10,075 bases of DNA from Actinomycetota bacterium (GTDB lineage Bacteria > Actinomycetota > Acidimicrobiia > Acidimicrobiales > Ilumatobacteraceae). This document shows positions 1 through 6,820 of the stretch, one piece after another (positions within the stretch are counted from its first letter, which is position 1; each line of letters begins with the position of its first letter). The notes beneath the pieces are model-generated. The model did not search any database. It was not told the DNA's origin and worked only from the letters and a program-made list of their open reading frames with translations. Both the position numbers and the translations under genes were made by a program. Location of the stretch: positions 1-10,075 of the forward strand of contig JAPKZT010000021.1 of the NCBI GenBank assembly GCA_026393655.1, in the 5' to 3' direction.

Positions 1-111
1 CAGGAGCTCAAGAAGTCCAGGGAGGAGGCCGATCTCAGGTCAAGGGAGCATGATATTCAGTCAAGGGAGCACAAGCAGCAGATCCTTGAACTCATGCACG
101 TAGGTCCATAA
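1..111 (+). CDS. Foreign-looking 3' fragment of a coiled-coil reading frame (probable chimeric end)
   Basis: An open frame enters from the left edge, runs 36 codons and stops at TAA 109-111. The peptide is very polar, with Ser-Arg-Glu recurring at residues 6-8, 14-16 and 21-23 and sparse Leu/Ile, which suggests a charged coiled coil. An 11-base direct repeat, TCAAGGGAGCA, lies at 40-50 and 61-71; its 21-base spacing equals one heptad. All four Arg codons are AGG and all four Gln codons are CAG, unlike the CGN-rich genes in the rest of the window. It runs antisense into the end of the DUF3566 gene. I do not recognise the family. It could be the end of a real gene on another genome joined here by assembly error, or a chance frame. 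Whether it is truly coding is uncertain. Confidence 0.35.
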   Translation, partial: QELKKSREEADLRSREHDIQSREHKQQILELMHVGP

Positions 112-310
112 AATTTTCAACATTATCTATCGTGCCGGTTGACTGAGCAACATTCCATAACAACATCAACGAAATCAAGACCACAAAATACAACACAAGG
201 TGAAAAGCCAAACCAACTTTAAATACCGACCATGGATCAATATCTCGAATCACACGCGATACACGGCGCACGCGTGGTCTATTTTTGGGAGTCACCTTAG
301 ACAACTTCAC
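92..310 (-). CDS. DUF3566 membrane protein downstream of gyrA, apparently truncated at its C-terminus
   Basis: The 72-residue product begins with a basic segment (about residues 9-22, Arg-rich) and then has the DUF3566 hallmark DIDPWSVFKVGL at 23-34. One long hydrophobic segment follows at about 34-54, then a short polar stretch. M. tuberculosis Rv0007, immediately after gyrA, carries the same domain, so position and motif agree. Function is unknown; an inner-membrane location is inferred. Homologues as I recall them continue with a second membrane segment. Here the frame stops after about residue 68, exactly where the sequence becomes foreign-looking, so the gene is probably cut by a join and not naturally short. 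The chosen GTG at 308-310 overlaps the upstream stop as GTGA, implying translational coupling. A TTG two codons later, 5 bases after AAAGG, is also possible. Confidence 0.75.
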   Translation of the reverse strand: MKLSKVTPKNRPRVRRVSRVIRDIDPWSVFKVGLAFHLVLYFVVLISLMLLWNVAQSTGTIDNVENFMDLRA

Positions 311-606
311 CTTTGCAGTGTAGGCAGACGACTATCACTACTCGTCATGGCATAAGCATCGCGAGAAACACCATGAAACTGTGCAACGACTTGGCATTGA
401 CTAGCTTTTGAAATTACAGAAATCAGTTCTGCATTATTTTCGATAACAATTCGCTCAACAGCATCTTGCCCATAAATCACACAAGAGAGTGCGCCTGCAT
501 CAGCAGCAACTTGCGCACGTTGTGAACTAATGATTGTGTTCAACGAGTTGCTCAAACCGACAACCGTGAGAAACGTCGCACTTATCGCAACCAGAATAAA
601 TAACAC
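307..606 (-). CDS. TadE/TadG-like (Flp pilus-assembly type) small membrane protein, start uncertain
   Basis: From the GTG at 604-606 the product is 99 residues. It opens directly with a hydrophobic segment (residues 1-18), followed by SSQRAQVAADAGALS (27-41). This RAQ-AADxxAL pattern is typical of TadE/TadG-like proteins of Flp pilus and related secretion loci, including the actinobacterial Rv3654c type. Two cysteines (42 and 71) could form a disulphide, and the C-terminal part is polar, as expected for an exported domain. The GTG is a poor start: no ribosome binding site is visible and it sits inside the conserved GSA-hydrophobic motif. The frame is open upstream, adding KTSYKKNDSGSA, but contains no ATG, GTG or TTG before the gyrA stop, only ATT codons at 649-654. 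The true start may be ATT, or a base may be missing in the adjacent T8/A8 runs. It overlaps the DUF3566 gene by 4 bases. Confidence 0.6.
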   Translation of the reverse strand: MLFILVAISATFLTVVGLSNSLNTIISSQRAQVAADAGALSCVIYGQDAVERIVIENNAELISVISKASQCQVVAQFHGVSRDAYAMTSSDSRLPTLQR

Positions 607-622
607 GGCCGAGCCGCTGTCG

Positions 623-650
623 TTTTTTTTGTAACTAGTTTTAAAAAAAA
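623..650. repeat. 28-base AT-only-armed inverted repeat between gyrA and the TadE-like gene
   Basis: Eight T (623-630) and eight A (643-650) flank a perfect 8-base palindrome, AACTAGTT (633-640), so the whole stretch is nearly self-complementary, with only two central-flank positions unpaired or wobble. The stem contains almost no G-C pairs, so it is a poor intrinsic terminator. It may be a curved or protein-binding DNA site, or simply two homopolymers prone to length errors. It lies within the probable 5' end of the TadE-like gene. Confidence 0.5.
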
Positions 651-653
651 TAA

Positions 654-3230
654 TTAAACTTCGTCGGTCGCCAAGATTGGTGCAACAGAGGCCACAACTT
701 GCCCTGCTCCAAGACTCATCACCCGCACACCAGTTGCGGCACGACCTTGAGTCGAAATGTCTTTAACTGGCGTTCTAATAGTTGTGCCAGCAGAAGATAC
801 GGCAACTATCTCATCCTCGTCGCCGACCATAAATGCCGCTACAACGTGACCTTTTTTACCGGTGAGTTTGATGCCGATCATTCCTAAACCGCCGCGACCT
901 TTGCGCATGAAATTGTTTAGTGGCGTTCGTTTGCCGTAACCGGACTCTGTCATCAAAAGTAACGAAGATCCTGTTTTGGCGATGTCCATTGACACGACTT
1001 CATCACCTGCACGAAGCCTCATGCCGCGCACTCCGGCAGCAGACCTGCCCATTGGTCGAACTTGTTTTTCCGAGAATCGAATCGTTAAACCATCTCGGCT
1101 AATGATAAACACATCGTGAGTCCCGTGTGTTTCAATAACGCGGATCAACTCATCTTTTGGTCGCAGTTTGACGGCAATTAAACCATCTCGACGAGACGAA
1201 TCGTATTCATCAAAAGCTGTTTTTTTAACTTGACCTTGTTTTGTAACGAAGAATAAAAACCGCTTACCAGGAAACTCACGCGTATCAATAATTGCTTGAA
1301 TCGTTTCGCCCGACTTCAATGGCAAAAGGTTAACAATCGGAATACCTTTGGCCGTGCGTTCACGCTCGGGAATATCTAATGATCGAAGGCGATATACCCG
1401 ACCACGGTTTGAGAAAAATAATAGATACGAATGTGTCGTCGTGAAAATAACATTTCGAACAATGTCAGCGTCTTTCATCTTTGCGCCACTAACACCACGA
1501 CCGCCACGGCTTTGTGACCTAAATGAATCCGCAGATACTGTTTTAATGTATTGCGCCTGCGTCATGACGATTACAAGTTCTTTGTCATCAACGAGATCTT
1601 CAATGCTCATCTCGCCGACATCGGCAGTAATTTTGCAAACTCGATCTGTGGCGAACGTTTCACGCACGGCACTGAGTTCTTGTGAAATTACTGCTCGCAG
1701 TTTTTTGTCGTCTGCGAGTATTGCTTTAAGTTCTTTAATCCGTGCTTGAACATCTTTTTGCTCTGTCTCAAGATCAATTCGCGACAACCGTGTAAGTTGT
1801 CGTAGTTGCATATCTAAAATATCAATCGCTTGGCGCTCGCTAAACCCAAACTGCTTGCCCATCAACGCTGCTTTAGCGGAGTTTCCGTCTTCGCTTCCGC
1901 GAATAACTTTGATCACTTCATCAATGACATTGAGAGCCTTAAGTCGACCTTCGAGAATATGTCCACGATCTTGTGCTTTCGCCAGACGATATTTACTTCG
2001 TCTTGTGATCACATCTATCTGATGACGAACATAGCCCTGCAGTGCATCACGAAGATTTATAACTCGTGGCACTCCGTCAACAAGCGCAACCATGTTCACC
2101 GGGAAACTTGTTTGTAAAGTTGTTAACTTAAACAGATTGTTCATCACTACGTTTGAATTCGCATCGCGTTTGAGGGTGATGATTAAATTTGTTTCGCCAC
2201 CTGACGAGTTGTCGTTGACATCGGCAATGCCATCAAGATCTCCACCGTCAACAAGTTCTTGAATTCGCGCAGCAATTGCCGAACAACTCGCCTGATATGG
2301 CAATTCAGTCACCACAATTCTCATCTGATTGCGTTGACCCTCTTCGATTGCAACTTTTGCGCGCATCTTGATGCTTCCACGACCAGTCTTATAAGCGTCA
2401 TTGATTCCGGCGCGACCGAGAATTAAACCGCCAGTTGGAAAGTCTGGTCCTTTGACAAATTTCATCAAGTCGGCGATCGACGCATCTGGATGATTTATTA
2501 GATGCAGTGTTGCGTCAACAACTTCGCCGAGATTGTGCGGCGGAATACTCGTCGCCATACCGACCGCGATGCCCTGCGAACCGTTGACAAGTAGGTTTGG
2601 AAACCGCGCAGGCAACACCGATGGTTCTTCAGATGTGCCGTCGTAGTTTGCAATTAAATCAACTGTGTCTTCGTCAATATCGGCGAGTAACTGCATTGCA
2701 AGTGGATGTAGCCGCGACTCGGTGTATCGACTCGCGGCAGGCCCAAAGTCTGGTGAACCATAGTTGCCGTGAAAATCAATCAGTGGGTGCCGCAATGAAA
2801 ACGGTTGGGCCATACGCACAAGAGCGTCATAGATCGCACCGTCACCGTGTGGGTGATACCTGGCCATTGTGTCACCAGTTACGCGAGCACATTTAACGAA
2901 CGGTCGATCTGGACGAAAACCTTGTTGATGCATATCCCAGATGATTCGGCGGTGAACGGGCTTTAAGCCGTCGCGCACATCGGGCAAAGCGCGCGACATA
3001 ATGACCGACATTGCGTAATCAAGAAATGAACGCTCCATCTCATCTTGCAACTGAACCGGTTGCACACTCACACCTGGCGCGAGCGGCAATTGCGCGACAC
3101 CAACATTTTTTGCATTTGGCTTTGGGATCGACTTCTTGGCGAGTTTCTTCGCTGGCTTAGCAGCACTTTTATTAGTGCCCTTACTAGCTTTTTTGCTAGC
3201 CGAATTTTTTTTGGGTTTTTTTGCTGCCAT
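654..3230 (-). CDS. gyrA: DNA gyrase subunit A
   Basis: Breakage-reunion subunit of the A2B2 type II topoisomerase that introduces negative supercoils in the cytoplasm. After a lysine-rich tail (about residues 1-45) comes the winged-helix/tower core, with ALPDVRDGLKPVHRR at 81-95 and the quinolone-region segment YHPHGDGAIYD at 125-135. The catalytic tyrosine is Tyr169 in AASRYTESR, equivalent to E. coli Tyr122. The C-terminal beta-pinwheel begins after about 560 and carries a GyrA box, QSRGGRG, at 573-579; this favours GyrA over ParC. The 858-residue length is normal for the family once the roughly 48-residue tail is allowed for. The ATG at 3230 is preceded by AGGA about 10 bases upstream, supporting the long form. 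It lies 53 bases after gyrB and is probably cotranscribed. Position 131 is Gly where Ser or Ala is usual. Homopolymers T8 (3205-3212) and T7 (3216-3222) lie near its 5' end. Confidence 0.97.
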   Translation of the reverse strand: MAAKKPKKNSASKKASKGTNKSAAKPAKKLAKKSIPKPNAKNVGVAQLPLAPGVSVQPVQLQDEMERSFLDYAMSVIMSRALPDVRDGLKPVHRRIIWDMHQQGFRPDRPFVKCARVTGDTMARYHPHGDGAIYDALVRMAQPFSLRHPLIDFHGNYGSPDFGPAASRYTESRLHPLAMQLLADIDEDTVDLIANYDGTSEEPSVLPARFPNLLVNGSQGIAVGMATSIPPHNLGEVVDATLHLINHPDASIADLMKFVKGPDFPTGGLILGRAGINDAYKTGRGSIKMRAKVAIEEGQRNQMRIVVTELPYQASCSAIAARIQELVDGGDLDGIADVNDNSSGGETNLIITLKRDANSNVVMNNLFKLTTLQTSFPVNMVALVDGVPRVINLRDALQGYVRHQIDVITRRSKYRLAKAQDRGHILEGRLKALNVIDEVIKVIRGSEDGNSAKAALMGKQFGFSERQAIDILDMQLRQLTRLSRIDLETEQKDVQARIKELKAILADDKKLRAVISQELSAVRETFATDRVCKITADVGEMSIEDLVDDKELVIVMTQAQYIKTVSADSFRSQSRGGRGVSGAKMKDADIVRNVIFTTTHSYLLFFSNRGRVYRLRSLDIPERERTAKGIPIVNLLPLKSGETIQAIIDTREFPGKRFLFFVTKQGQVKKTAFDEYDSSRRDGLIAVKLRPKDELIRVIETHGTHDVFIISRDGLTIRFSEKQVRPMGRSAAGVRGMRLRAGDEVVSMDIAKTGSSLLLMTESGYGKRTPLNNFMRKGRGGLGMIGIKLTGKKGHVVAAFMVGDEDEIVAVSSAGTTIRTPVKDISTQGRAATGVRVMSLGAGQVVASVAPILATDEV

Positions 3231-3283
3231 GGTTTTGTTGTCCTGATTAAAAGTAGGTTTAAAAAGCTTGTTTCATGTGTTGA

Positions 3284-5266
3284 TCAGAAGTCAAGGTTTC
3301 TTACGTCGCGCGCATTTTTTTGGATAAATGCTTTGCGGCTTTCAACGTCATCGCCCATTAATACGCTCATCACATTTTCGGCTTCAGCGGCTTCTTCAAC
3401 ATTCACCTGCAGCAAAGTTCTGGTTCCAGCATCCATTGTTGTGCTACGAAGTTCTTGCCAGTCCATTTCACCGAGACCTTTTAGACGTTGGAATTCTTTT
3501 TTATGGTTCGGGTTAGCAGTTAAAAACTTTTCTTTTGCTGACTCATCTTTAAGGTATGTCTTTTCTTTTCCGACTTCGGTTGAAAATAACGGTGGTTGAG
3601 CAATATAAATAAATCCACTTTCAACCATAGGTCGCATTTGACGATAGAAAAACGTCAGAAGCAATGTTCGAATGTGGCTACCGTCTACATCTGCATCAGC
3701 CAAGATAATCACTTTGTGATATCGCGCTTTGTCAGCAACGAATTCATCGTTACCCACCCCACCGCCGATTGCAGTGATCAAAGCTTGCACTTCAGTGTTC
3801 TTCAACATTTTGTCGAGACGCGCACGCTCTACATTTAAAATCTTTCCGCGGATTGGCAAAATCGCTTGCTTCTGCGGGTCACGCGCATCTACAGCGGTGC
3901 CACCTGCGGAGTCTCCCTCAACAATAAATAGTTCGCTTTCGGCCGGATTCGAACTTTGACAATCTTTAAGTTTGTCCGGCATTCCTGCACCCGACAAAGC
4001 AGTTTTTCGACGGACGGCATTACGCGCATTCTTTGCCGCAATTCGTGCTTGGGCAGCCGCCACTGCTTTTTTGATAATTCGGTTCGCTTCGGTCGGATTT
4101 TCAAGCAACCATTCTTCAAGCTTTGTATTTGTTTCTTTTTGAACAAACGATCGAATTGAAACATTGCCAAGTTTCGCCTTTGTCTGACCTTCAAACTGTG
4201 GCTCGCGCAATTTAACGGTAATAATTGCGGTAAGACCCTCGCGAATATCTTCACCGAGTAGGTTTTCGTCTTTTTCTTTTAGTCCACCTGATGACCGGGC
4301 GTACTTGTTCAACACCGAAGTTAAAGCAGTTTTAAAACCCTCGACGTGCATACCGCCCTCAACTGTTGAGATGCCATTGGCATAGCCGAAAATGCCTTCG
4401 TAGTAACCAGTGTTCCATTGAAGGGCGATCTCCAATGTCTGATCGGCTTCACTTGCTTCATAATGCGCAACTTTATTGAACAGCGATTCGCGAGCAACAT
4501 TCAAATGCTTGACGAAATCAACAATGCCACCTTTGTATTGATAGGTGACTTTGTCTTTTTTATCTTTACGTTTGTCTTCGAAGATCACTTCAAGGTTGCG
4601 ATTTAAAAATGCGATTGTCTGCAACCGTTCAAGCACGGTCCGGGCAACAAACTCAACGCCTTCTGACGCAAAAATTATTGGGTCTGGCCAAAAACTAATC
4701 GTTGTTCCGGTTTTTGCTTTCGATGACGCCGCTCCGACTTTTTGAATTTTAGTTTTTGGGTTTCCGCCGTCAATAAATTCTTGTTTATATTTTGCTCCAT
4801 CACGATCGATTTCCGCAATAAGTCGCCGAGAAAGCGCATTGACAACGCTCACACCTACGCCGTGTAATCCACCAGAGACTTTGTAACCTTCGCCACCGAA
4901 CTTGCCACCCGCATGCAAAACCGTGAGCACAACTTCAAGCGCACTTTTGCCTTTGTGTGGCCCAGATGGATATGGGTCAACAGGGATACCACGACCGTCG
5001 TCATGTACAGAGCACGAACCGTCTTCGTTAATCGTCACCGTGATAGTCGTGCAATACCCGGCCATTGCTTCGTCAACAGAGTTGTCGACTACTTCCCAAA
5101 TTAAGTGATGCAAACCAGTCAGTCCGGTTGACCCGATATACATTCCGGGTCGTTTGCGAACTGGGTCTAATCCCTCAAGAACTTGAATATCTTTAGCACC
5201 GTAAGAGGCTGGGGTAATTTTTGCTGAACCTGTTTTTTTTGCGGGTTTAGCTTTGGTTACTGCCAT
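3284..5266 (-). CDS. gyrB: DNA gyrase subunit B
   Basis: ATPase subunit of gyrase. The GHKL domain shows Glu58 and Asn62 in WEVVDNSVDEA, DDGRGIP at 89-95 and GGLHGVG at 132-138, which bind ATP and Mg. The Toprim domain has the metal-binding Glu450 in VEGDSAGG and Asp524/526/528 in DADVDGSH. The C-terminus ends with the NARDVRNLDF type of motif shared by GyrB proteins. At 660 residues it is the usual length for forms lacking the extra domain of E. coli GyrB. No second gyrB/parE pair is visible, and the adjacent gyrA supports GyrB rather than ParE. The first 20 or so residues form a short Lys/Ala-rich extension before the conserved DIQVLEGLDPVRKRPGMYIG. The start is supported by AAAGG about 10 bases upstream. 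A 78-base gap separates it from dciA; I could not define a convincing promoter there. Confidence 0.98.
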   Translation of the reverse strand: MAVTKAKPAKKTGSAKITPASYGAKDIQVLEGLDPVRKRPGMYIGSTGLTGLHHLIWEVVDNSVDEAMAGYCTTITVTINEDGSCSVHDDGRGIPVDPYPSGPHKGKSALEVVLTVLHAGGKFGGEGYKVSGGLHGVGVSVVNALSRRLIAEIDRDGAKYKQEFIDGGNPKTKIQKVGAASSKAKTGTTISFWPDPIIFASEGVEFVARTVLERLQTIAFLNRNLEVIFEDKRKDKKDKVTYQYKGGIVDFVKHLNVARESLFNKVAHYEASEADQTLEIALQWNTGYYEGIFGYANGISTVEGGMHVEGFKTALTSVLNKYARSSGGLKEKDENLLGEDIREGLTAIITVKLREPQFEGQTKAKLGNVSIRSFVQKETNTKLEEWLLENPTEANRIIKKAVAAAQARIAAKNARNAVRRKTALSGAGMPDKLKDCQSSNPAESELFIVEGDSAGGTAVDARDPQKQAILPIRGKILNVERARLDKMLKNTEVQALITAIGGGVGNDEFVADKARYHKVIILADADVDGSHIRTLLLTFFYRQMRPMVESGFIYIAQPPLFSTEVGKEKTYLKDESAKEKFLTANPNHKKEFQRLKGLGEMDWQELRSTTMDAGTRTLLQVNVEEAAEAENVMSVLMGDDVESRKAFIQKNARDVRNLDF

Positions 5267-5344
5267 TTTTGAGATACCTTTTCGGATGTTTTGGGTTGAT
5301 ATTTAGATGAAAAAATCACTAAACAAGCCTTCTTATTCTACTAT

Positions 5345-5677
5345 CTAGTTGTTCGCGCGACCTGACTTAACTCTGATGTCTATCCCGCTAATTGTTGTGC
5401 CGGTGTGACGACTCAAAGTTGTGCAGATATCTCGCTCAAGAAACTTCATATGGGTTGACCATGCCGGGTCATCGACTTCAATTAGTAGACGACCGCGGTC
5501 AAGTTTGATCGGTGACACATGTTGCGCCACTTGTTCACCTACGAGTTCTTTCCATAATCCGAAAACTCCTGACACTGTGTCAATATTTGGCGAGCCGAGT
5601 CTTTGAAGCAGCCGATTTACTTCTTCGCCCAATGATGTACTGCGACTTTCGTCTTGAAAATCTTCAGGATCACTCAT
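5345..5677 (-). CDS. dciA: DciA-like DUF721 protein (replicative helicase loader/operator)
   Basis: The 110-residue product carries the DUF721 pattern LWKELVGEQVAQHVSPI (about residues 42-58), followed by a Leu/Val strand segment and DDPAWSTHMKFLERDI (about 69-84). DciA proteins bind the DnaB-type helicase and are thought to be the ancestral bacterial loaders. The M. tuberculosis homologue Rv0004 sits in the same place between recF and gyrB. Its ATG overlaps the recF TGA as ATGA, so translation is probably coupled; no clear ribosome binding site precedes it. It is shorter than Rv0004, lacking much of the variable N-terminal tail, and appears complete. Helicase loading is inferred from family and position, not from a catalytic motif. 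Confidence 0.85.
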   Translation of the reverse strand: MSDPEDFQDESRSTSLGEEVNRLLQRLGSPNIDTVSGVFGLWKELVGEQVAQHVSPIKLDRGRLLIEVDDPAWSTHMKFLERDICTTLSRHTGTTISGIDIRVKSGRANN

Positions 5678-6759
5678 AATGATTCAAGAATAGTTCCAGC
5701 TTGAATTCTCACACTCCTACCTATGTGTGAACCAAGAGGTAACTCGGATGCTGTTGTAATCAAAACTTGACCAACTGGAAAGTGATTTAGTAGCGCTCGT
5801 GCTCGGTCTGGGTCAAGTTCGGAAAGCACATCATCTAAAACAAGAATCGGTATCTCGCCAACCGCCTTGCTGATAAATCGGTGTAGAGCGAGTCGCAACG
5901 CGAGCGCCATTGTTCGTTGCTCGCCTTGCGATGCATGTGTTCTTGCCGCCAAACCATTGATCGCTAATTCAATGTCGTCGCGGTGTGGACCAACTGTCGT
6001 GACTAACCGACGGAGATCTTCGCCTCGCGATTGTTGCAGAGAAATCTCTAAGCCCGCCTCTAACCATTGCGGCGAGTACTCAACAATGATGTTGCTTGAG
6101 CGTTGAGCAAGTTCTTCGTAAGCATGCGAAATAAACGGTGTTAGCTGGGCAACCAAATTCTTTCTGGCGGCGCCGAGTTGCGTGCCGACGCTGACAAGTT
6201 TCTCATCCCAGAGATCTAACATCGAACTAACTGCGTTGTTTACCCGCCCACCAGATTGTTTGAGCACAGCGTTTCGTTGTCGCACAACTCGATCAACCTC
6301 AAGTCTCAATGCGTCGTATTTAATGGCGTAGGCGACAAGACAATCGTCCATAAAGTCTCGACGAAGGTGCGGGCCGCCTTTAACTAAATCTAAATCGTCG
6401 GGTGAGAACACGGTGGTCCGAACCATGCCAAGTAGATCGCGTGTCTTGGGCAGTTTTACTCCGTTGACTAAAACTTGGTTGCGCCCCTGTGTGGTTAATT
6501 TTGCTTCAACCAAAATTTCTCGATTATCGTCGTGACGCACTTGCGCGCGAACAAAAGCCGTGTGCGTTGATGTGCGAATCATTGCCTCGGTTGGCACTCC
6601 GCGAAAACTCTTCATGGTGGATAGATATCCAAGTGCTTCGGTGAGGTTTGTTTTGCCCTGACCATTAGAGCCGATGATTGCTGTTACCCCCGTATCGAAA
6701 TCAGCTTTCGCGTTCGTGTAGTTGCGAAAATCGCTGAGTTCAATATGTTGAAGAATCAC
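5674..6759 (-). CDS. recF: DNA replication and repair protein RecF
   Basis: SMC-like ATPase of the RecFOR pathway, which helps load RecA at single-strand gaps behind stalled forks. The N-terminal ATPase lobe has the RecF-type LSDFRNY segment (8-14) and Walker A GSNGQGKTN at 30-38. The ABC-type signature SQGEQ is at 277-281, and Walker B ILVLDDVLSELDPDR has its aspartates at 309-310. At 361 residues it is a normal length. The assigned start is GTG (6757-6759), in register with the usual RecF N-terminus, though the ribosome binding site is weak. It begins 61 bases after dnaN and overlaps dciA by 4 bases, indicating a dnaN-recF-dciA transcription unit. The middle of the protein contains the expected helical arm region with Arg-rich segments. 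Confidence 0.97.
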   Translation of the reverse strand: MILQHIELSDFRNYTNAKADFDTGVTAIIGSNGQGKTNLTEALGYLSTMKSFRGVPTEAMIRTSTHTAFVRAQVRHDDNREILVEAKLTTQGRNQVLVNGVKLPKTRDLLGMVRTTVFSPDDLDLVKGGPHLRRDFMDDCLVAYAIKYDALRLEVDRVVRQRNAVLKQSGGRVNNAVSSMLDLWDEKLVSVGTQLGAARKNLVAQLTPFISHAYEELAQRSSNIIVEYSPQWLEAGLEISLQQSRGEDLRRLVTTVGPHRDDIELAINGLAARTHASQGEQRTMALALRLALHRFISKAVGEIPILVLDDVLSELDPDRARALLNHFPVGQVLITTASELPLGSHIGRSVRIQAGTILESL

Positions 6760-6820
6760 GTCGGGTTGACGCTCGTTAAGTTTCTGTTGCAGTCTTGTTT
6801 TAGAAACGAACTGTGTCGAA

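Noticed and set aside
623..650. T8/A8 inverted repeat as gyrA terminator
   Set aside because: The stem has almost no G-C pairs and it lies within the likely 5' end of the next gene.
1348..1749. 133-residue plus-strand frame antisense to gyrA
   Set aside because: Shadow of gyrA codon pattern (Ser/Arg-rich translation); no independent start signal or domain.
3045..3599. 184-residue plus-strand frame antisense to gyrA and gyrB ends
   Set aside because: Long only because the opposite strands of two genes lack stops there; Phe/Ser-rich translation typical of antisense to Lys/Glu-rich coding sequence.
3889..4254. 121-residue frame inside gyrB on the same strand
   Set aside because: Out-of-frame shadow of the conserved gyrB coding sequence; basic low-complexity product without a domain.
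5267..5344. Possible gyrB promoter in the dciA-gyrB gap
   Set aside because: TTGTTT and TAAATA occur on the minus strand but with only 15 bases between them; not convincing.
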